Positions 35,452 through 44,143 of a stretch of 64,000 nt of DNA are shown piece by piece. Location: the NCBI GenBank assembly GCA_963921335.3, contig CAWUFC020000001.1, positions 992,001 to 1,056,000 of the forward strand. Reading direction: 5' to 3'. Below the pieces are notes generated by a model. That model was not told the DNA's origin. It worked only from the letters and a program-made list of their open reading frames with translations, and ran no database searches. The stretch is from CAWUFC02 sp963921335. GTDB lineage: Bacteria > Pseudomonadota > Gammaproteobacteria > Pseudomonadales > Halieaceae. The position numbers were made by a program, and so were the translations under genes. The first letter of the stretch is position 1. Every line of letters starts with the position of its first letter.

Positions 35452-35465
35452 AGAGTCGCATAGAT

Positions 35466-35487
35466 AAAGGGCTTCGGCCCTTTTTTT
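35466..35487 (+). terminator. Rho-independent terminator after the acyl-CoA ligase gene
   Basis: AAAGGGC, UUCG tetraloop, GCCCTTT then a run of T (35481-35487). A textbook intrinsic terminator separating the AlkK-type ligase from the steroid cluster. Confidence 0.92.
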
Positions 35488-35522
35488 GTGCATAAGAAAA
35501 GCTCTTCTTATATTAATGTACA

Positions 35523-35544
35523 ATATTCGTAGAATATCTATAAA
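35523..35544 (+). promoter_or_regulatory. Palindrome and -10-like box upstream of fadD3
   Basis: ATATTC-GTA-GAATAT (35523-35537) is a perfect 15-bp dyad immediately before a TATAAA box (35539-35544). The region is strikingly A+T-rich for the window. Lrp/AsnC proteins usually bind A+T-rich 15-bp dyads, and two such regulators lie in this operon, so this is their best candidate operator. The -35 is weak. Confidence 0.45.
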
Positions 35545-35632
35545 TAATTTACGATATTTTATTGAATGTGAGGATTTGGCCGTCTATCATTACTGCCGCA
35601 CGTGAATTCACCCCGCTAGTTCTGGAGTACCC

Positions 35633-37210
35633 ATGCGCGAGGACGCTTCTGTTGCCCGCACCCTGTCCCAGGTGGTGCAGGATGCAGCTGACCAATACGC
35701 TGACAAAATCGCTATACAGGATGGCGATGTCGCTCTGTCCTACACCGAGCTCAATGCCCAGCGCCTGCGGGTTGCCGCCGCTTTTCATGCCCACGGCCTT
35801 AAGAAAGGCGATCATGTGGCCATCTGGGCGCCCAATATTTACCAGTGGATTCTTGCGGCCATTGGCGCACAGACTCTGGGGCTGGTGCTGGTGCCGATTA
35901 ACACCCGTTGGAAAGGTGCAGAGGCGGCCTATGCCCTGAACCTGAGCAAGTCCCGGATGTTGTTCACCGTGGGTGATTTTCTCGGCCAGTCTTATCCTGA
36001 ACTGCTGAAGGGTCAGGACCTGCCCTACCTTGATAAAACGGTCATGTTGGCTGGCGAGGCAGAGGGGTGTGCCTCCTTTGAAGGCTTTGTTGCGGCAGGC
36101 GAAGCGGTTGCTGATGGCGAGGTGGTTGCACTTTCCCAGCAGGTGAAACCCGAAGATCCTATGGATATTGGCTTTACCTCGGGCACTACTGGTTCGCCGA
36201 AGGGCGTGATAGCTGGCCATGGCCAGAACGTGCGCGTCTATGAGACCTGGAGTGGCACAGTAGGGCTGCGCGCTGAAGACAACTACCTGATCATTGGCCC
36301 GTTCTTTCATTCTTTTGGCTACAAGGCCGGCTGGCTGGCCGCTTTTATTCGCGGTGCCAAGATCTTCCCGGTGCTCACCTTTGATCTCGACCAGGTGTTG
36401 GCACAGATTGAGCGCGACAAGATCACCATGCTGCCCGGCGCGCCTACAATCTACCAGTCGATTCTAGCGCACCCCCGGATGGCGGACTACGACCTGTCCA
36501 GTTTGAGGTTGGCTGTCACCGGTGCTGCACCGGTGCCGGTCGAACTGGTTAAGCAGATGCGTGAAGTGCTGAAATTCGAAACCGTGGTGACGGCCTATGG
36601 CCTTACGGAATCCTGTGGCACTGTGAGCATCTGCGAGTCAGATGATCCTGCCGAAGTCATCTCTGGTACCTCCGGGCACGCCATTGCCGGAACTGAGATC
36701 CGCATTGTCGACGGTGAAGGCAATGAAATGCCCCGCAACGAAGCCGGCGAGATCTGGGTGCGTGGCTATAACGTGATGCAGGGTTACCTGGATAATCCCG
36801 AAGAAACAGCCAAAACCATTAATGAAGATGGCTGGTTGATGACCGGTGATGTCGGGTGGATGAACGAAGCCGGTTACATCCAGATTACAGACCGCATCAA
36901 GGATATGTTTATTACCGGTGGCTTTAATTGTTACCCGGCTGAGATTGAAAACAGTCTGTGCTCCATTGAGGGTGTATCCCAGGCTGCGGTGGTGGGTATT
37001 CCCGATGAGCGCATGGGTGAGGTAGCAGGTGCCTGGGTTATTCCTGGCCCCGGCGCTGAACTGAGCGAAGAGGGCATTATCAGCTGGTGCCGTGACAACA
37101 TGGCCAACTACAAAGTACCCCGCAAAGTCTTCCTGGTCGACAGCTTGCCAACCAATGCCTCAGGCAAGGTGCTCAAGAATGAATTACGCGCCCAGGTGGC
37201 AGAAGGATGA
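35633..37210 (+). CDS. fadD3: FadD3-like HIP acyl-CoA ligase
   Basis: 525 aa, ANL superfamily. P-loop TSGTTGSPKGVIAGHGQNV (~183-201), A5 TAYGLTESCGTVSI (~320-333), GWLMTGDVGWMNEAGYIQITDRIKDMFITGGFN (~400-432) and catalytic Lys in LPTNASGKVLKNELRAQ (~504-520). In actinobacteria FadD3 activates 3aα-H-4α(3'-propanoate)-7aβ-methylhexahydro-1,5-indanedione (HIP), the steroid C/D-ring remnant. The assignment rests on ligase type plus the ipdA/B/C, echA20, fadE30 and fadA6 homologues that follow. GGAG precedes the ATG by 5 nt. It is the first gene of the cluster, and its stop overlaps the AsnC-type regulator start (ATGA). Confidence 0.87.
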   Translation: MREDASVARTLSQVVQDAADQYADKIAIQDGDVALSYTELNAQRLRVAAAFHAHGLKKGDHVAIWAPNIYQWILAAIGAQTLGLVLVPINTRWKGAEAAYALNLSKSRMLFTVGDFLGQSYPELLKGQDLPYLDKTVMLAGEAEGCASFEGFVAAGEAVADGEVVALSQQVKPEDPMDIGFTSGTTGSPKGVIAGHGQNVRVYETWSGTVGLRAEDNYLIIGPFFHSFGYKAGWLAAFIRGAKIFPVLTFDLDQVLAQIERDKITMLPGAPTIYQSILAHPRMADYDLSSLRLAVTGAAPVPVELVKQMREVLKFETVVTAYGLTESCGTVSICESDDPAEVISGTSGHAIAGTEIRIVDGEGNEMPRNEAGEIWVRGYNVMQGYLDNPEETAKTINEDGWLMTGDVGWMNEAGYIQITDRIKDMFITGGFNCYPAEIENSLCSIEGVSQAAVVGIPDERMGEVAGAWVIPGPGAELSEEGIISWCRDNMANYKVPRKVFLVDSLPTNASGKVLKNELRAQVAEG

Positions 37211-37710
37211 ATGTGCCGGCGGCCACAAGCAATAACCCGATTGAGCTGGACGAGATCGACCAGCGCATTATCGCGTTGTTGCGTGAAGATGGCCGCCAGC
37301 CCTACCGATCCCTCGCGAGAGAACTCGAGTTAACCGAGAGCATGGTGCGGGCCCGGATTAAGCGCCTTGAAGAGTCCAACACCATGCGCGTGGTGGCGGT
37401 CACTGACTTTGAAGCTGCCGGCTACGACATGATGCTGGCCATCGGTGTGCAGGTTGAGGGTCGCTCCCCGGTGGACGTGGCGAACGACCTGGCTGCCTTC
37501 CCCGAAATTTTTTCAATTCATGTGGTGATTGGTACCTTCGATATTGAGTTGCTGGTGGTGGCCGAAGACCAGGACGCCATGGCAGACCTCATCAGCAATC
37601 GTATTCCTGCGGTGTCGGGCGTGCGCAAGTTACAGCCTTCCCTGGCGCTGGATGTTGTGAAAAATCAGCCCGACTGGGTGCCCTTTGATCGGGTGGGCGA
37701 TCATGACTAA
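37207..37710 (+). CDS. Lrp/AsnC-family transcriptional regulator (first of a pair)
   Basis: 167 aa. N-terminal winged HTH (~13-62: LDEIDQRIIALLREDGRQPYRSLARELELTESMVRARIKRLEE) followed by the AsnC/RAM ligand-binding domain (~75-150; VIGTFDIELLVVAEDQ). ATGA overlap with fadD3 and an 8-bp overlap with the next regulator indicate translational coupling. Its place inside a KstR2-like catabolic operon suggests control of that operon, perhaps by a CoA-thioester intermediate; this is inferred. It is related to, but clearly different from, its neighbour. Confidence 0.93.
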   Translation: MNVPAATSNNPIELDEIDQRIIALLREDGRQPYRSLARELELTESMVRARIKRLEESNTMRVVAVTDFEAAGYDMMLAIGVQVEGRSPVDVANDLAAFPEIFSIHVVIGTFDIELLVVAEDQDAMADLISNRIPAVSGVRKLQPSLALDVVKNQPDWVPFDRVGDHD

Positions 37711-38170
37711 GCGCGCACTCGACAAGGTGGATAAGGCCATCGTGCGGCACCTGGCTGTCGATGCTCGCACCAGTAACCGTCAGATTGCCCAGCAGCTGGG
37801 TGTTACCGAGGGCACTGTGCGCGCGCGGATCAAGCGCATGGAAGAAGACAAGCAGATCAATATTACTGCGGTCACCAATATTGACCGCTTCCGTGGTGCG
37901 GCTGTGGCGTATATCTGGATTGAAGTTGAGCACAGTGGCCAGACTCGCGCTCTGGTCGACAAGCTGGCAGCCATGAAGAAGATCGGCTTTGTCGGCATGA
38001 TGATGGGCCGTTTCGACATCCTTGCCATCACGATGGTGCGCAACACCGAACACCTATCGGAATTTGTGCACAACCACATCAGTAACCTGCCGGGGGTGCG
38101 TCGCACCGAGAGCACCCTGAGCGTGAATTTTGTCAAACACGATTACCGCATGGCGCGGATCGTGAGTTGA
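37703..38170 (+). CDS. Lrp/AsnC-family transcriptional regulator (second of a pair)
   Basis: 155 aa from the ATG at 37703, which lies inside the end of the preceding gene (ATGACTAA) behind GGGTGGGCG; an in-frame upstream codon at 37685 is less likely. The HTH (~7-54: VDKAIVRHLAVDARTSNRQIAQQLGVTEGTVRARIKRMEEDKQI) and RAM domain (~65-140; MMMGRFDILAITMVRNTEHL) are canonical. The VRARIKR recognition-helix core is shared with the first regulator, so the two may bind similar DNA and form hetero-oligomers. The ipdA gene follows after 18 bp behind a strong GAAGGAGA. Confidence 0.93.
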   Translation: MTKRALDKVDKAIVRHLAVDARTSNRQIAQQLGVTEGTVRARIKRMEEDKQINITAVTNIDRFRGAAVAYIWIEVEHSGQTRALVDKLAAMKKIGFVGMMMGRFDILAITMVRNTEHLSEFVHNHISNLPGVRRTESTLSVNFVKHDYRMARIVS

Positions 38171-38188
38171 GTTTTTGAAGGAGAAGCA

Positions 38189-39064
38189 ATGGACAAGCGT
38201 ATGACCGCGGCCGATGTAGTCGGCCAGCTTGAAGATGGTATGACCATCGGTATCGGTGGCTGGGGCCCACGGCGCAAGCCGATGGCGCTGGTGCGCGAAA
38301 TTCTCAAGTCAGACCTGAAAGACCTGACCCTCGTTAGCTATGGTGGTGCCGATGTCGGCATGCTGTGTGCGGCGGGCAAGGTCAAGAAGCTGGTGTTCGC
38401 CTTTGTCTCCCTGGATTTCATTCCCCTGGAAGCGCACTTCCGCCAGGCGCGTCAGAGTGGCTCCATCGAAGTGATGGAAATTGATGAAGGCATGTTGCTG
38501 CTGGGTCTGCGTGCTGCAGCCTGGGGCTTGCCGTTTATGCCTACTGAGGTGGGTCTGGGCACTGACATTGTCACCAAGAACCCCGACATCAAAGTGATCG
38601 ACAGCCCCTACGACGATAAAGAGTGGGTGGCTATGCCGGCACTGAAGCTGGATGCATCCCTGATCCATGTTGACCATGCCGATGCCAAGGGTGTGTGTCA
38701 GATTTCCGGCCCTGACCATTATATGGATGACATGTTTGCCCGCGCTGCAGACAAGACCTTTGTGTCCTGCGATGAGTTGGTCGACAGCAGCTACTTCCAC
38801 GATCCTGCCCAGGCCCGCATGGTGCACTGGGAGCGTTCAGCAACCACTGGGGTGGTACACATTCCCGGCGGTGCTCATCCCAGTTCCTGCACGCCCTTGT
38901 ACGGTTTCGATGTGCCGCACTTTAAGGCCTACTCTGCAGCGGCCAAAGACGAGGCCGGCTTCCAGGGTTATACCGAGAAGTACCTGGCGGGCGATGAAGC
39001 CGCCTATCAGGAAGCAGTGGGTGGTCTCGATGCCATCAAGCAACTGCCGATCCCGACTTATTAA
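38189..39064 (+). CDS. ipdA: IpdA-like CoA-transferase subunit (COCHEA-CoA hydrolase alpha)
   Basis: 291 aa, nearly the length of actinobacterial IpdA. Class I CoA-transferase alpha-fold: GMTIGIGGWGPRRKPMALVREIL (~19-41), LTLVSYGGADVGMLCAAGKVKKL and MEIDEGMLLLGLRAAAWGLPF (~97-117). IpdAB is known as a ring-opening hydrolase that cleaves the last steroid ring (COCHEA-CoA) in Mycobacterium tuberculosis and Rhodococcus, not as a true transferase. The resemblance in GW-RRKPMA and the EGML stretch supports this subgroup. ipdB follows after 20 bp with AAAGGAGA. Confidence 0.9.
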   Translation: MDKRMTAADVVGQLEDGMTIGIGGWGPRRKPMALVREILKSDLKDLTLVSYGGADVGMLCAAGKVKKLVFAFVSLDFIPLEAHFRQARQSGSIEVMEIDEGMLLLGLRAAAWGLPFMPTEVGLGTDIVTKNPDIKVIDSPYDDKEWVAMPALKLDASLIHVDHADAKGVCQISGPDHYMDDMFARAADKTFVSCDELVDSSYFHDPAQARMVHWERSATTGVVHIPGGAHPSSCTPLYGFDVPHFKAYSAAAKDEAGFQGYTEKYLAGDEAAYQEAVGGLDAIKQLPIPTY

Positions 39065-39084
39065 TCAGCCAAAGGAGAAACACA

Positions 39085-39879
39085 ATGAGTAACGATTACA
39101 CCCTGGCTGAACTGTGCATTGTCGCCTGTGCAGAAGCCTTCCGCGACGATAGCGAAGTACTGGTTACTGGTATTGGCGTGATTCCCCGTATCGCCGCCAG
39201 CCTGGCCATGAAAACCTTTAACACCGATATCATGATGACCGACTCCGAGGCCTGGATGCTGTCTGAGCCCAACCCTATCGGTGATCGCGGTGCCGACTTT
39301 AAGCCGGCGCTGGAAAGCTGGATGGGTTATTCCCGCATCTTTGACAACGTCTGGAGCGGCAAGCGGCACGCCATGTTGGGCCCAACCCAGGTGGACCGCT
39401 GGGGTCAGTCCAATACCTCTGCCCTGGGCGGCACCTACGATGCACCCAAAGTAATGATGCTGGGCGCTCGAGGCTTCCCGGGTAACTCTATCAGTCACCC
39501 CAACAGCTTCTTTGTGCCGGGTCATAGCGACCGTGTCTTCATCGAAGGGGAGTGTGATTTTGTGTCTTCCATCGGCTACAACCCCGATCGCCTGCCCAAG
39601 GGTCACGCCCTGGATGATGTGGATATACGCCTAATCATCACCGACCTGTGTGTGATGGATTTTGGTGGCGAGAACCACGGTGTGCGTCTGCGCAGCGTCC
39701 ACCCGGGTATCACGGTTGAGCAAGTGCTGGAAAACACTGGCTTCCCGGTGGAAGTGCCAGCAGATGTGCCCACCACCCCTGCTCCCACCGCAGAGCAACT
39801 GGAAATCATCAATCAGATGGATCCGCATAACCAGCGGGCTCATCAGATCAAGGACAACCCCCCGGGAGATCGCTCCTGA
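39085..39879 (+). CDS. ipdB: IpdB-like CoA-transferase subunit (COCHEA-CoA hydrolase beta)
   Basis: 264 aa. The CoA-transferase beta-fold: LVTGIGVIPRIAASLAMKTF (~29-48), MMTDSEAWMLSEPNPIGDRG and VMMLGARGFPGNSISHPNSFFVPGH (~128-152). In the IpdB subgroup the active-site Glu of true CoA transferases is replaced, in keeping with hydrolase activity. That replacement is known for the family and I have not aligned it residue by residue here. It is the partner of the preceding ipdA. The ipdC gene follows closely. Confidence 0.9.
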   Translation: MSNDYTLAELCIVACAEAFRDDSEVLVTGIGVIPRIAASLAMKTFNTDIMMTDSEAWMLSEPNPIGDRGADFKPALESWMGYSRIFDNVWSGKRHAMLGPTQVDRWGQSNTSALGGTYDAPKVMMLGARGFPGNSISHPNSFFVPGHSDRVFIEGECDFVSSIGYNPDRLPKGHALDDVDIRLIITDLCVMDFGGENHGVRLRSVHPGITVEQVLENTGFPVEVPADVPTTPAPTAEQLEIINQMDPHNQRAHQIKDNPPGDRS

Positions 39880-39897
39880 TCGCTCGGGAGAATGACT

Positions 39898-40965
39898 ATG
39901 TTAGAGACAAGACTCACTGAGAAGCTCGGCTGCCAATACCCGGTGGTGCAAACCGCCATGGGTTGGGTGGCCGATCCAAATCTGGTGGCGGGCACCTGTA
40001 ATGCAGGCGGCTTTGGCTTCCTGGCCGGTGCCACGATTCCGCCGGAAGAGATGGAGCGCGACATTCTGCGTGTGAAGGAACTCACCGATAAGCACTTTGG
40101 TGTGAACTTTCATATGTACCAGCCCAATGCCGCTGACATCGTCGATATGGTGATTCGCCACGGTGTGAAAGCAGTCAGCTATTCCCGCTCGCCGGGTGCC
40201 GACATGATCGCCAAACTCAAGGATGCTGGTGTGGTCTGTATGCCCACCGTGGGCCTGCCCAAGCACGCCATCAAGGCGGTTGAGTTGGGCGCTGACGTGA
40301 TTACTGTTCAGGGCGGTGAAGGTGGAGGGCACACCGGTGCGATTCCCACCACGTTGCTGTTACCCCAAGTGGTTGCGGCGGTGGGTGACAAAGTGCCGGT
40401 AGTCGCCGCTGGTGGTTTTAAAGACGGTGCTGGTCTGGTTGCTGCCATGAGCTTTGGTGCCGATGGCATCGCCATGGGTACCCGCTTTTTGATGACCAAA
40501 GAAAGCCCGGTGCCCGACAGCACCTTGCAGTGCTATGTCGACTGCAAAGATCCCGGCGCGATTATTCGATCTACGGCGATGGACGGCCTGCCCCAGCGCA
40601 CGATCATGAACGAATTTCTTGGCGAGCTCGAAAGAGCTGGCGCCCTGAAAAAGCTGCTGCTGGCTGTGCGCAATGGTCTGGCTTTTCGCAAATACACCGG
40701 TGCCAGCCTGTTCGGTCTGTTGAAGTCGGCCATTGCTATGCAACGTGATGACGGGCTTACGCCGGCGCAGGCGATTATGTCGGCCAATGCCCCGATGATT
40801 ATTCAGAAGGCCATGGTTGATGGGCAGCCCGCAGCAGGCGTCCTGCCCAGTGGCCAGGTGGCAGGTGTGATCGATGAGCTGCTGAGCTGTGAACAACTGG
40901 TTTCAAGCATCGTTGTTGATGCCGAGGCACGCCTGCGGGCGCTCGCCTCCAAAGTAGGAAGTTAA
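39898..40965 (+). CDS. ipdC: IpdC-like flavin reductase/nitronate-monooxygenase-fold enzyme
   Basis: 355 aa. NMO/2-nitropropane-dioxygenase TIM barrel with the FMN phosphate motif VITVQGGEGGGHTGAIPT (~139-156) and VPVVAAGGFKDGAGLVAAMSFGADGIAMGTRFLMT (~168-202). IpdC homologues in HIP degraders act on 5-hydroxy-HIC-CoA to introduce a ring double bond. The start is taken as the second in-frame ATG (39898): GGGAG at 39886-39890 is 7 nt from it but only 1 nt from the ATG at 39892. Located between ipdB and echA20 exactly as in the KstR2 regulon. Confidence 0.87.
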   Translation: MLETRLTEKLGCQYPVVQTAMGWVADPNLVAGTCNAGGFGFLAGATIPPEEMERDILRVKELTDKHFGVNFHMYQPNAADIVDMVIRHGVKAVSYSRSPGADMIAKLKDAGVVCMPTVGLPKHAIKAVELGADVITVQGGEGGGHTGAIPTTLLLPQVVAAVGDKVPVVAAGGFKDGAGLVAAMSFGADGIAMGTRFLMTKESPVPDSTLQCYVDCKDPGAIIRSTAMDGLPQRTIMNEFLGELERAGALKKLLLAVRNGLAFRKYTGASLFGLLKSAIAMQRDDGLTPAQAIMSANAPMIIQKAMVDGQPAAGVLPSGQVAGVIDELLSCEQLVSSIVVDAEARLRALASKVGS

Positions 40966-40969
40966 TTTT

Positions 40970-41734
40970 ATGTCTAAACCTTTTACTACCACTGTGAGTG
41001 AGAACGGCGTTGCCCAGATGATTCTCGACCATCCCCCAGTTAACGCCTTTGACAGCGCCGGCTGGTTCGCCATTGCCGATGAGATCAATGCCCTGGGCGC
41101 TCGCGATGACGTGCGTGTCATTGTGATTGGCGGAGAAGGGAAGGGTTTCTGTGCAGGCGTGGATATCAAGGAGCTGGCCGCTGATGCCAGTAAGATACTC
41201 GACGTAAACCGCGGCAACTTTGCCACCTTCAAGGCGATCCATTTGAACCCATTGCCAGTGATTGTGGCGCTGCACGGCTTTGTGCTGGGCGGTGGCATTG
41301 GCATGGCGGGTGCCGCAGACATTGTGGTGTGTTCAGAAGATGCGCGCTTTGGTGTACCTGAAATCGATCGCGGCGCGATGGGCGGTGGTGCTCACCTGCA
41401 GCGTCTGTTCCCGGTACAGAAGGTTCGCTACATGTACTTCACTGGCGAATTCATTGATGCCCAGGAAGCCTATCGCCTTGGCTCCATCGAAAAAGTTGTC
41501 CCGCGCGATCAGCTGCTGGACGCCTGTCGCGAAATTGCCAATACCATCGCCGAGAAATCTCCGGTGATGGTGAAGATCGCCAAGGAATCACTGACCGGTA
41601 TTGAAGACGGCAACCTAGAAGACAAGTATCGCTGGGAGCAGGGCTTTACCTACGAGGCCTACACCCACGATGACTCACAGGAAGCCCGCGACGCTTTTGT
41701 AGAAAAGCGCGATGCCGATTTTGACAAGCAATAG
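40970..41734 (+). CDS. echA20: EchA20-like crotonase, ring-opening hydrolase
   Basis: 254 aa. Crotonase fold with GEGKGFCAGVDIKELAAD (~46-63), ALHGFVLGGGIGMAGAADIVVCSEDARFGVPEIDRG (~99-134) and a C-terminal helix (WEQGFTYEAYTHDDSQEARDAFVEK). In actinobacteria EchA20 hydrolyses the HIEC-CoA ring to COCHEA-CoA, the substrate of IpdAB. The assignment rests on size and on position directly after ipdC, since crotonases are hard to separate by motif alone. It starts 4 bp after ipdC. Confidence 0.82.
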   Translation: MSKPFTTTVSENGVAQMILDHPPVNAFDSAGWFAIADEINALGARDDVRVIVIGGEGKGFCAGVDIKELAADASKILDVNRGNFATFKAIHLNPLPVIVALHGFVLGGGIGMAGAADIVVCSEDARFGVPEIDRGAMGGGAHLQRLFPVQKVRYMYFTGEFIDAQEAYRLGSIEKVVPRDQLLDACREIANTIAEKSPVMVKIAKESLTGIEDGNLEDKYRWEQGFTYEAYTHDDSQEARDAFVEKRDADFDKQ

Positions 41735-41751
41735 CTGAGAGTTAGAGCAGC

Positions 41752-42915
41752 ATGGATTTAGCATACACAGATGATCAGAAAGCCTTCCGTGAGGAGGTGC
41801 GCAGCTGGCTGGCGGCCAATGTACCTGCCGAGCCGCTGCAAAGCTTTGATACCGAAGAGGGCTTCCAGCAGCATCGCGACTGGGAAGCAAAACTGAACGA
41901 AGGCCGCTGGGGTATGGTGACCTGGCCGGAAGAGCTGGGTGGCCGCGCCTGCGATCTGATTCAGTGGCTCATTTTTGAGGAAGAGTACTATCGTGCCTGC
42001 GCGCCCCTGCGTGTGAACCAGAACGGTATCTTTCTGCTGGGCCCAACTCTGATGGAGTACGGCACCGACGAGCAGAAGGCTCGTATCCTGCCGAAGATGG
42101 CCAACAGGGAAGAAGTGTGGGCCCAGGGTTGGTCAGAACCCAATGCTGGCTCTGACATGGCGGCCATTCGCTCCAAGGCTGAGCTGAAGGGTGATGTCTA
42201 CGTCATAAACGGGCAGAAAACCTGGTCGACTCGTGCGGTCTGGGCCGACTGGTGTTTTGGCATGTTTCGCACCGACCCTGAATCTGAGCGTCATCGCGGA
42301 CTGACCTTTATCCTGGTGCCTCTGGACAGCCCGGGTATCACGGTTCGCCCGATTCCGCAGCTGGATGGCCTGCCCGGCTTTGCCGAAATCTTTTTCGACA
42401 ATGTTGAAGTCTCTGTCGATAACCGCCTTGGTGGTGAAGGTGAGGGATGGGCGGTTGCGATGGCCACCGCCGGTTTTGAGCGCGGCCTGATGTTGCGTTC
42501 GCCTGCGCGCTTTCAGGAAACAGCACGTCGACTGGTGGAGTTGTATCGCGAAAACCAGACCTCTGCTGATCAGGACCCGGCGGTCAAAGAAGCGGTTATT
42601 CGCGCCTACCTGGATGCGGAGAGTTACTGTCTGACCACGTATCAAACCGCCTGTCGCATTAACTCTGGCGGCAAAATCGGTGCTGAATCATCCACCAACA
42701 AGATCTTCTGGTCTGAACTGGACCAGAACATGCACGCCGCGGCTATGAGCATTCTGGGTGCGCGCGCTGAGCTGCTGCCCCACGCGCCAGATGCGGCGGG
42801 TGTCGGCACCTGGCTGGACGGTTGGTTGTTCTCGCAGTCGGGACCGATCTACGCCGGTACCAACGAAATTCAGCGCAACATAATTGCAGAGCGCATGCTG
42901 GGCATGCCTCGTTGA
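41752..42915 (+). CDS. fadE31: FadE31-like acyl-CoA dehydrogenase subunit
   Basis: 387 aa. ACAD fold: N-terminal helical domain, FAD-binding WAQGWSEPNAGSDMAAIRSKA (~121-141), INGQKTWSTRA and the C-terminal signature GPIYAGTNEIQRNIIAERMLG. The usual catalytic Glu of the IYEGT motif is Ala here (IYAGT), as I recall for mycobacterial FadE31, which works in an alpha2-beta2 heterotetramer. The whole sequence, including FDTEEGFQQHRDWE and SLRSPARF-like MLRSPARFQETARRLV, resembles FadE31. The likely partner is the 345-aa ACAD at 43090. A 174-bp gap lies between the two. Confidence 0.85.
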   Translation: MDLAYTDDQKAFREEVRSWLAANVPAEPLQSFDTEEGFQQHRDWEAKLNEGRWGMVTWPEELGGRACDLIQWLIFEEEYYRACAPLRVNQNGIFLLGPTLMEYGTDEQKARILPKMANREEVWAQGWSEPNAGSDMAAIRSKAELKGDVYVINGQKTWSTRAVWADWCFGMFRTDPESERHRGLTFILVPLDSPGITVRPIPQLDGLPGFAEIFFDNVEVSVDNRLGGEGEGWAVAMATAGFERGLMLRSPARFQETARRLVELYRENQTSADQDPAVKEAVIRAYLDAESYCLTTYQTACRINSGGKIGAESSTNKIFWSELDQNMHAAAMSILGARAELLPHAPDAAGVGTWLDGWLFSQSGPIYAGTNEIQRNIIAERMLGMPR

Positions 42916-43089
42916 GCGAACCAGGATGATCTTTTTACTCCACAGCTTCGTCAGCTCCCTACTCAGTCGGTTGCGTATTGACACATACGCGCCCTCCCTG
43001 CGTGGGGTGCTTACTCGCCGTGAAGCAAAAATCCACATCCTGAATCGATCAACGCAGATGAGAGTGCAGTAATACAAAGAGAAGTAGCT

Positions 43090-44127
43090 ATGGATTTTAC
43101 GTTTTCAGAAGATCAATTGTTGTTCCAGGAGTCTGTCAGGGATTTCCTGGTCAACGAAGTGACCCCCGAGAAGATTCGTGAATTGTGGGATACGGATAGC
43201 GGTCGCTCCGACGAATTGTGGGGCCAGCTCAGCGAGTTAGGCCTGACTGGACTGACTGTGCCCGAAGAGCATGGCGGTCTGGGGATGAACGAACTGGATT
43301 TTATATTGCTGGCGCAGGAATGCGGCTACGTGGCACTGCCAGAACCACTCGTTCATACAGCACTGGTTGCTGTGCCGACCCTGAATGCCCTGGGCGGTGA
43401 GGTGGCCGCGGAGTGGCTGCCCAAAATAGCCGCTGGTGAAGCGCGCGTGGTTGTCGGACTGGAGCAAAACCAGTTGGTGGAAGACGCCCATGTTGCCGAC
43501 CTGATCCTGCTACAACAGGGTTCAGACCTGCACGCCCTGACACAGGGTGATGTGGAGCTGCGTCACAACGAGTCGGTAGATCCTTCGCGCAAACTGTTTG
43601 CGGTTGAGATCAAGAACGCCAATGTGGTGAGCATCGACGCGGCGATCATCGATGGCGCGTTGCAGCGCGGCGCCCTGGCCAACGCGGCCCAGGCATTGGG
43701 CCTGGCCCAGCGCATGATTGATATCTCTGTGCAGTACACCAGCGAGCGCAACCAGTTTGGCAAGCCCATCGGTTCCTTCCAGGCGGTAAAACACCATATG
43801 GCCAATGTGGCCGTTCAGCTGGAGTATGCCAAGGCGCCGGTGCACCGCGCTGCCTATGCTGCCGCCAATGGCCTGAGCACCCTTGCTCAGAATGTGTCCC
43901 ACGCCAAGCTAGTCGCTTGTGATGCTGCCAACCTGGCCGCCAAGAACTGTATCCAGGTACACGGCGCAATGGGTTACACCTGGGAAGTGGATCTGCACAT
44001 CTTTATGAAGAAGGCCTGGGCCCTGGCCAATAGCTGGGGTGATGCCGGTTATCACAAGGCCCGGGTTGCTGATGTCATTTTTGCCGACGACGCCCTGTTG
44101 GGTGCAGGCAATACCTTTTTAAACTGA
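43090..44127 (+). CDS. Short acyl-CoA dehydrogenase subunit (FadE32/FadE33 type)
   Basis: 345 aa, shorter than typical ACADs (~380). The N-terminal domain is MDFTFSEDQLLFQESVRDFL. The middle FAD-binding region is reduced (no clear W-T-x-S-E motif), and the C-terminal helices carry TSERNQFGKPIGSFQAVKHHMANVAVQLEYA (~215-245) and IQVHGAMGYTWEVDLHIFMKKA (~285-306). Such short subunits pair with a longer ACAD in alpha2-beta2 enzymes of steroid catabolism; the longer FadE31-like gene directly upstream is the obvious partner. Probable role is dehydrogenation of a ring-derived acyl-CoA. GAGAAGTAGCT precedes the ATG. Confidence 0.85.
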   Translation: MDFTFSEDQLLFQESVRDFLVNEVTPEKIRELWDTDSGRSDELWGQLSELGLTGLTVPEEHGGLGMNELDFILLAQECGYVALPEPLVHTALVAVPTLNALGGEVAAEWLPKIAAGEARVVVGLEQNQLVEDAHVADLILLQQGSDLHALTQGDVELRHNESVDPSRKLFAVEIKNANVVSIDAAIIDGALQRGALANAAQALGLAQRMIDISVQYTSERNQFGKPIGSFQAVKHHMANVAVQLEYAKAPVHRAAYAAANGLSTLAQNVSHAKLVACDAANLAAKNCIQVHGAMGYTWEVDLHIFMKKAWALANSWGDAGYHKARVADVIFADDALLGAGNTFLN

Positions 44128-44143
44128 TAACGAGGAAACCATC

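Noticed and set aside
42978..43006. Promoter starting at TTGACA (42978) in the gap before the short FadE gene
   Set aside because: No -10-like hexamer lies at the correct distance (CGTGGG at 17 nt), so the hexamer is probably chance.
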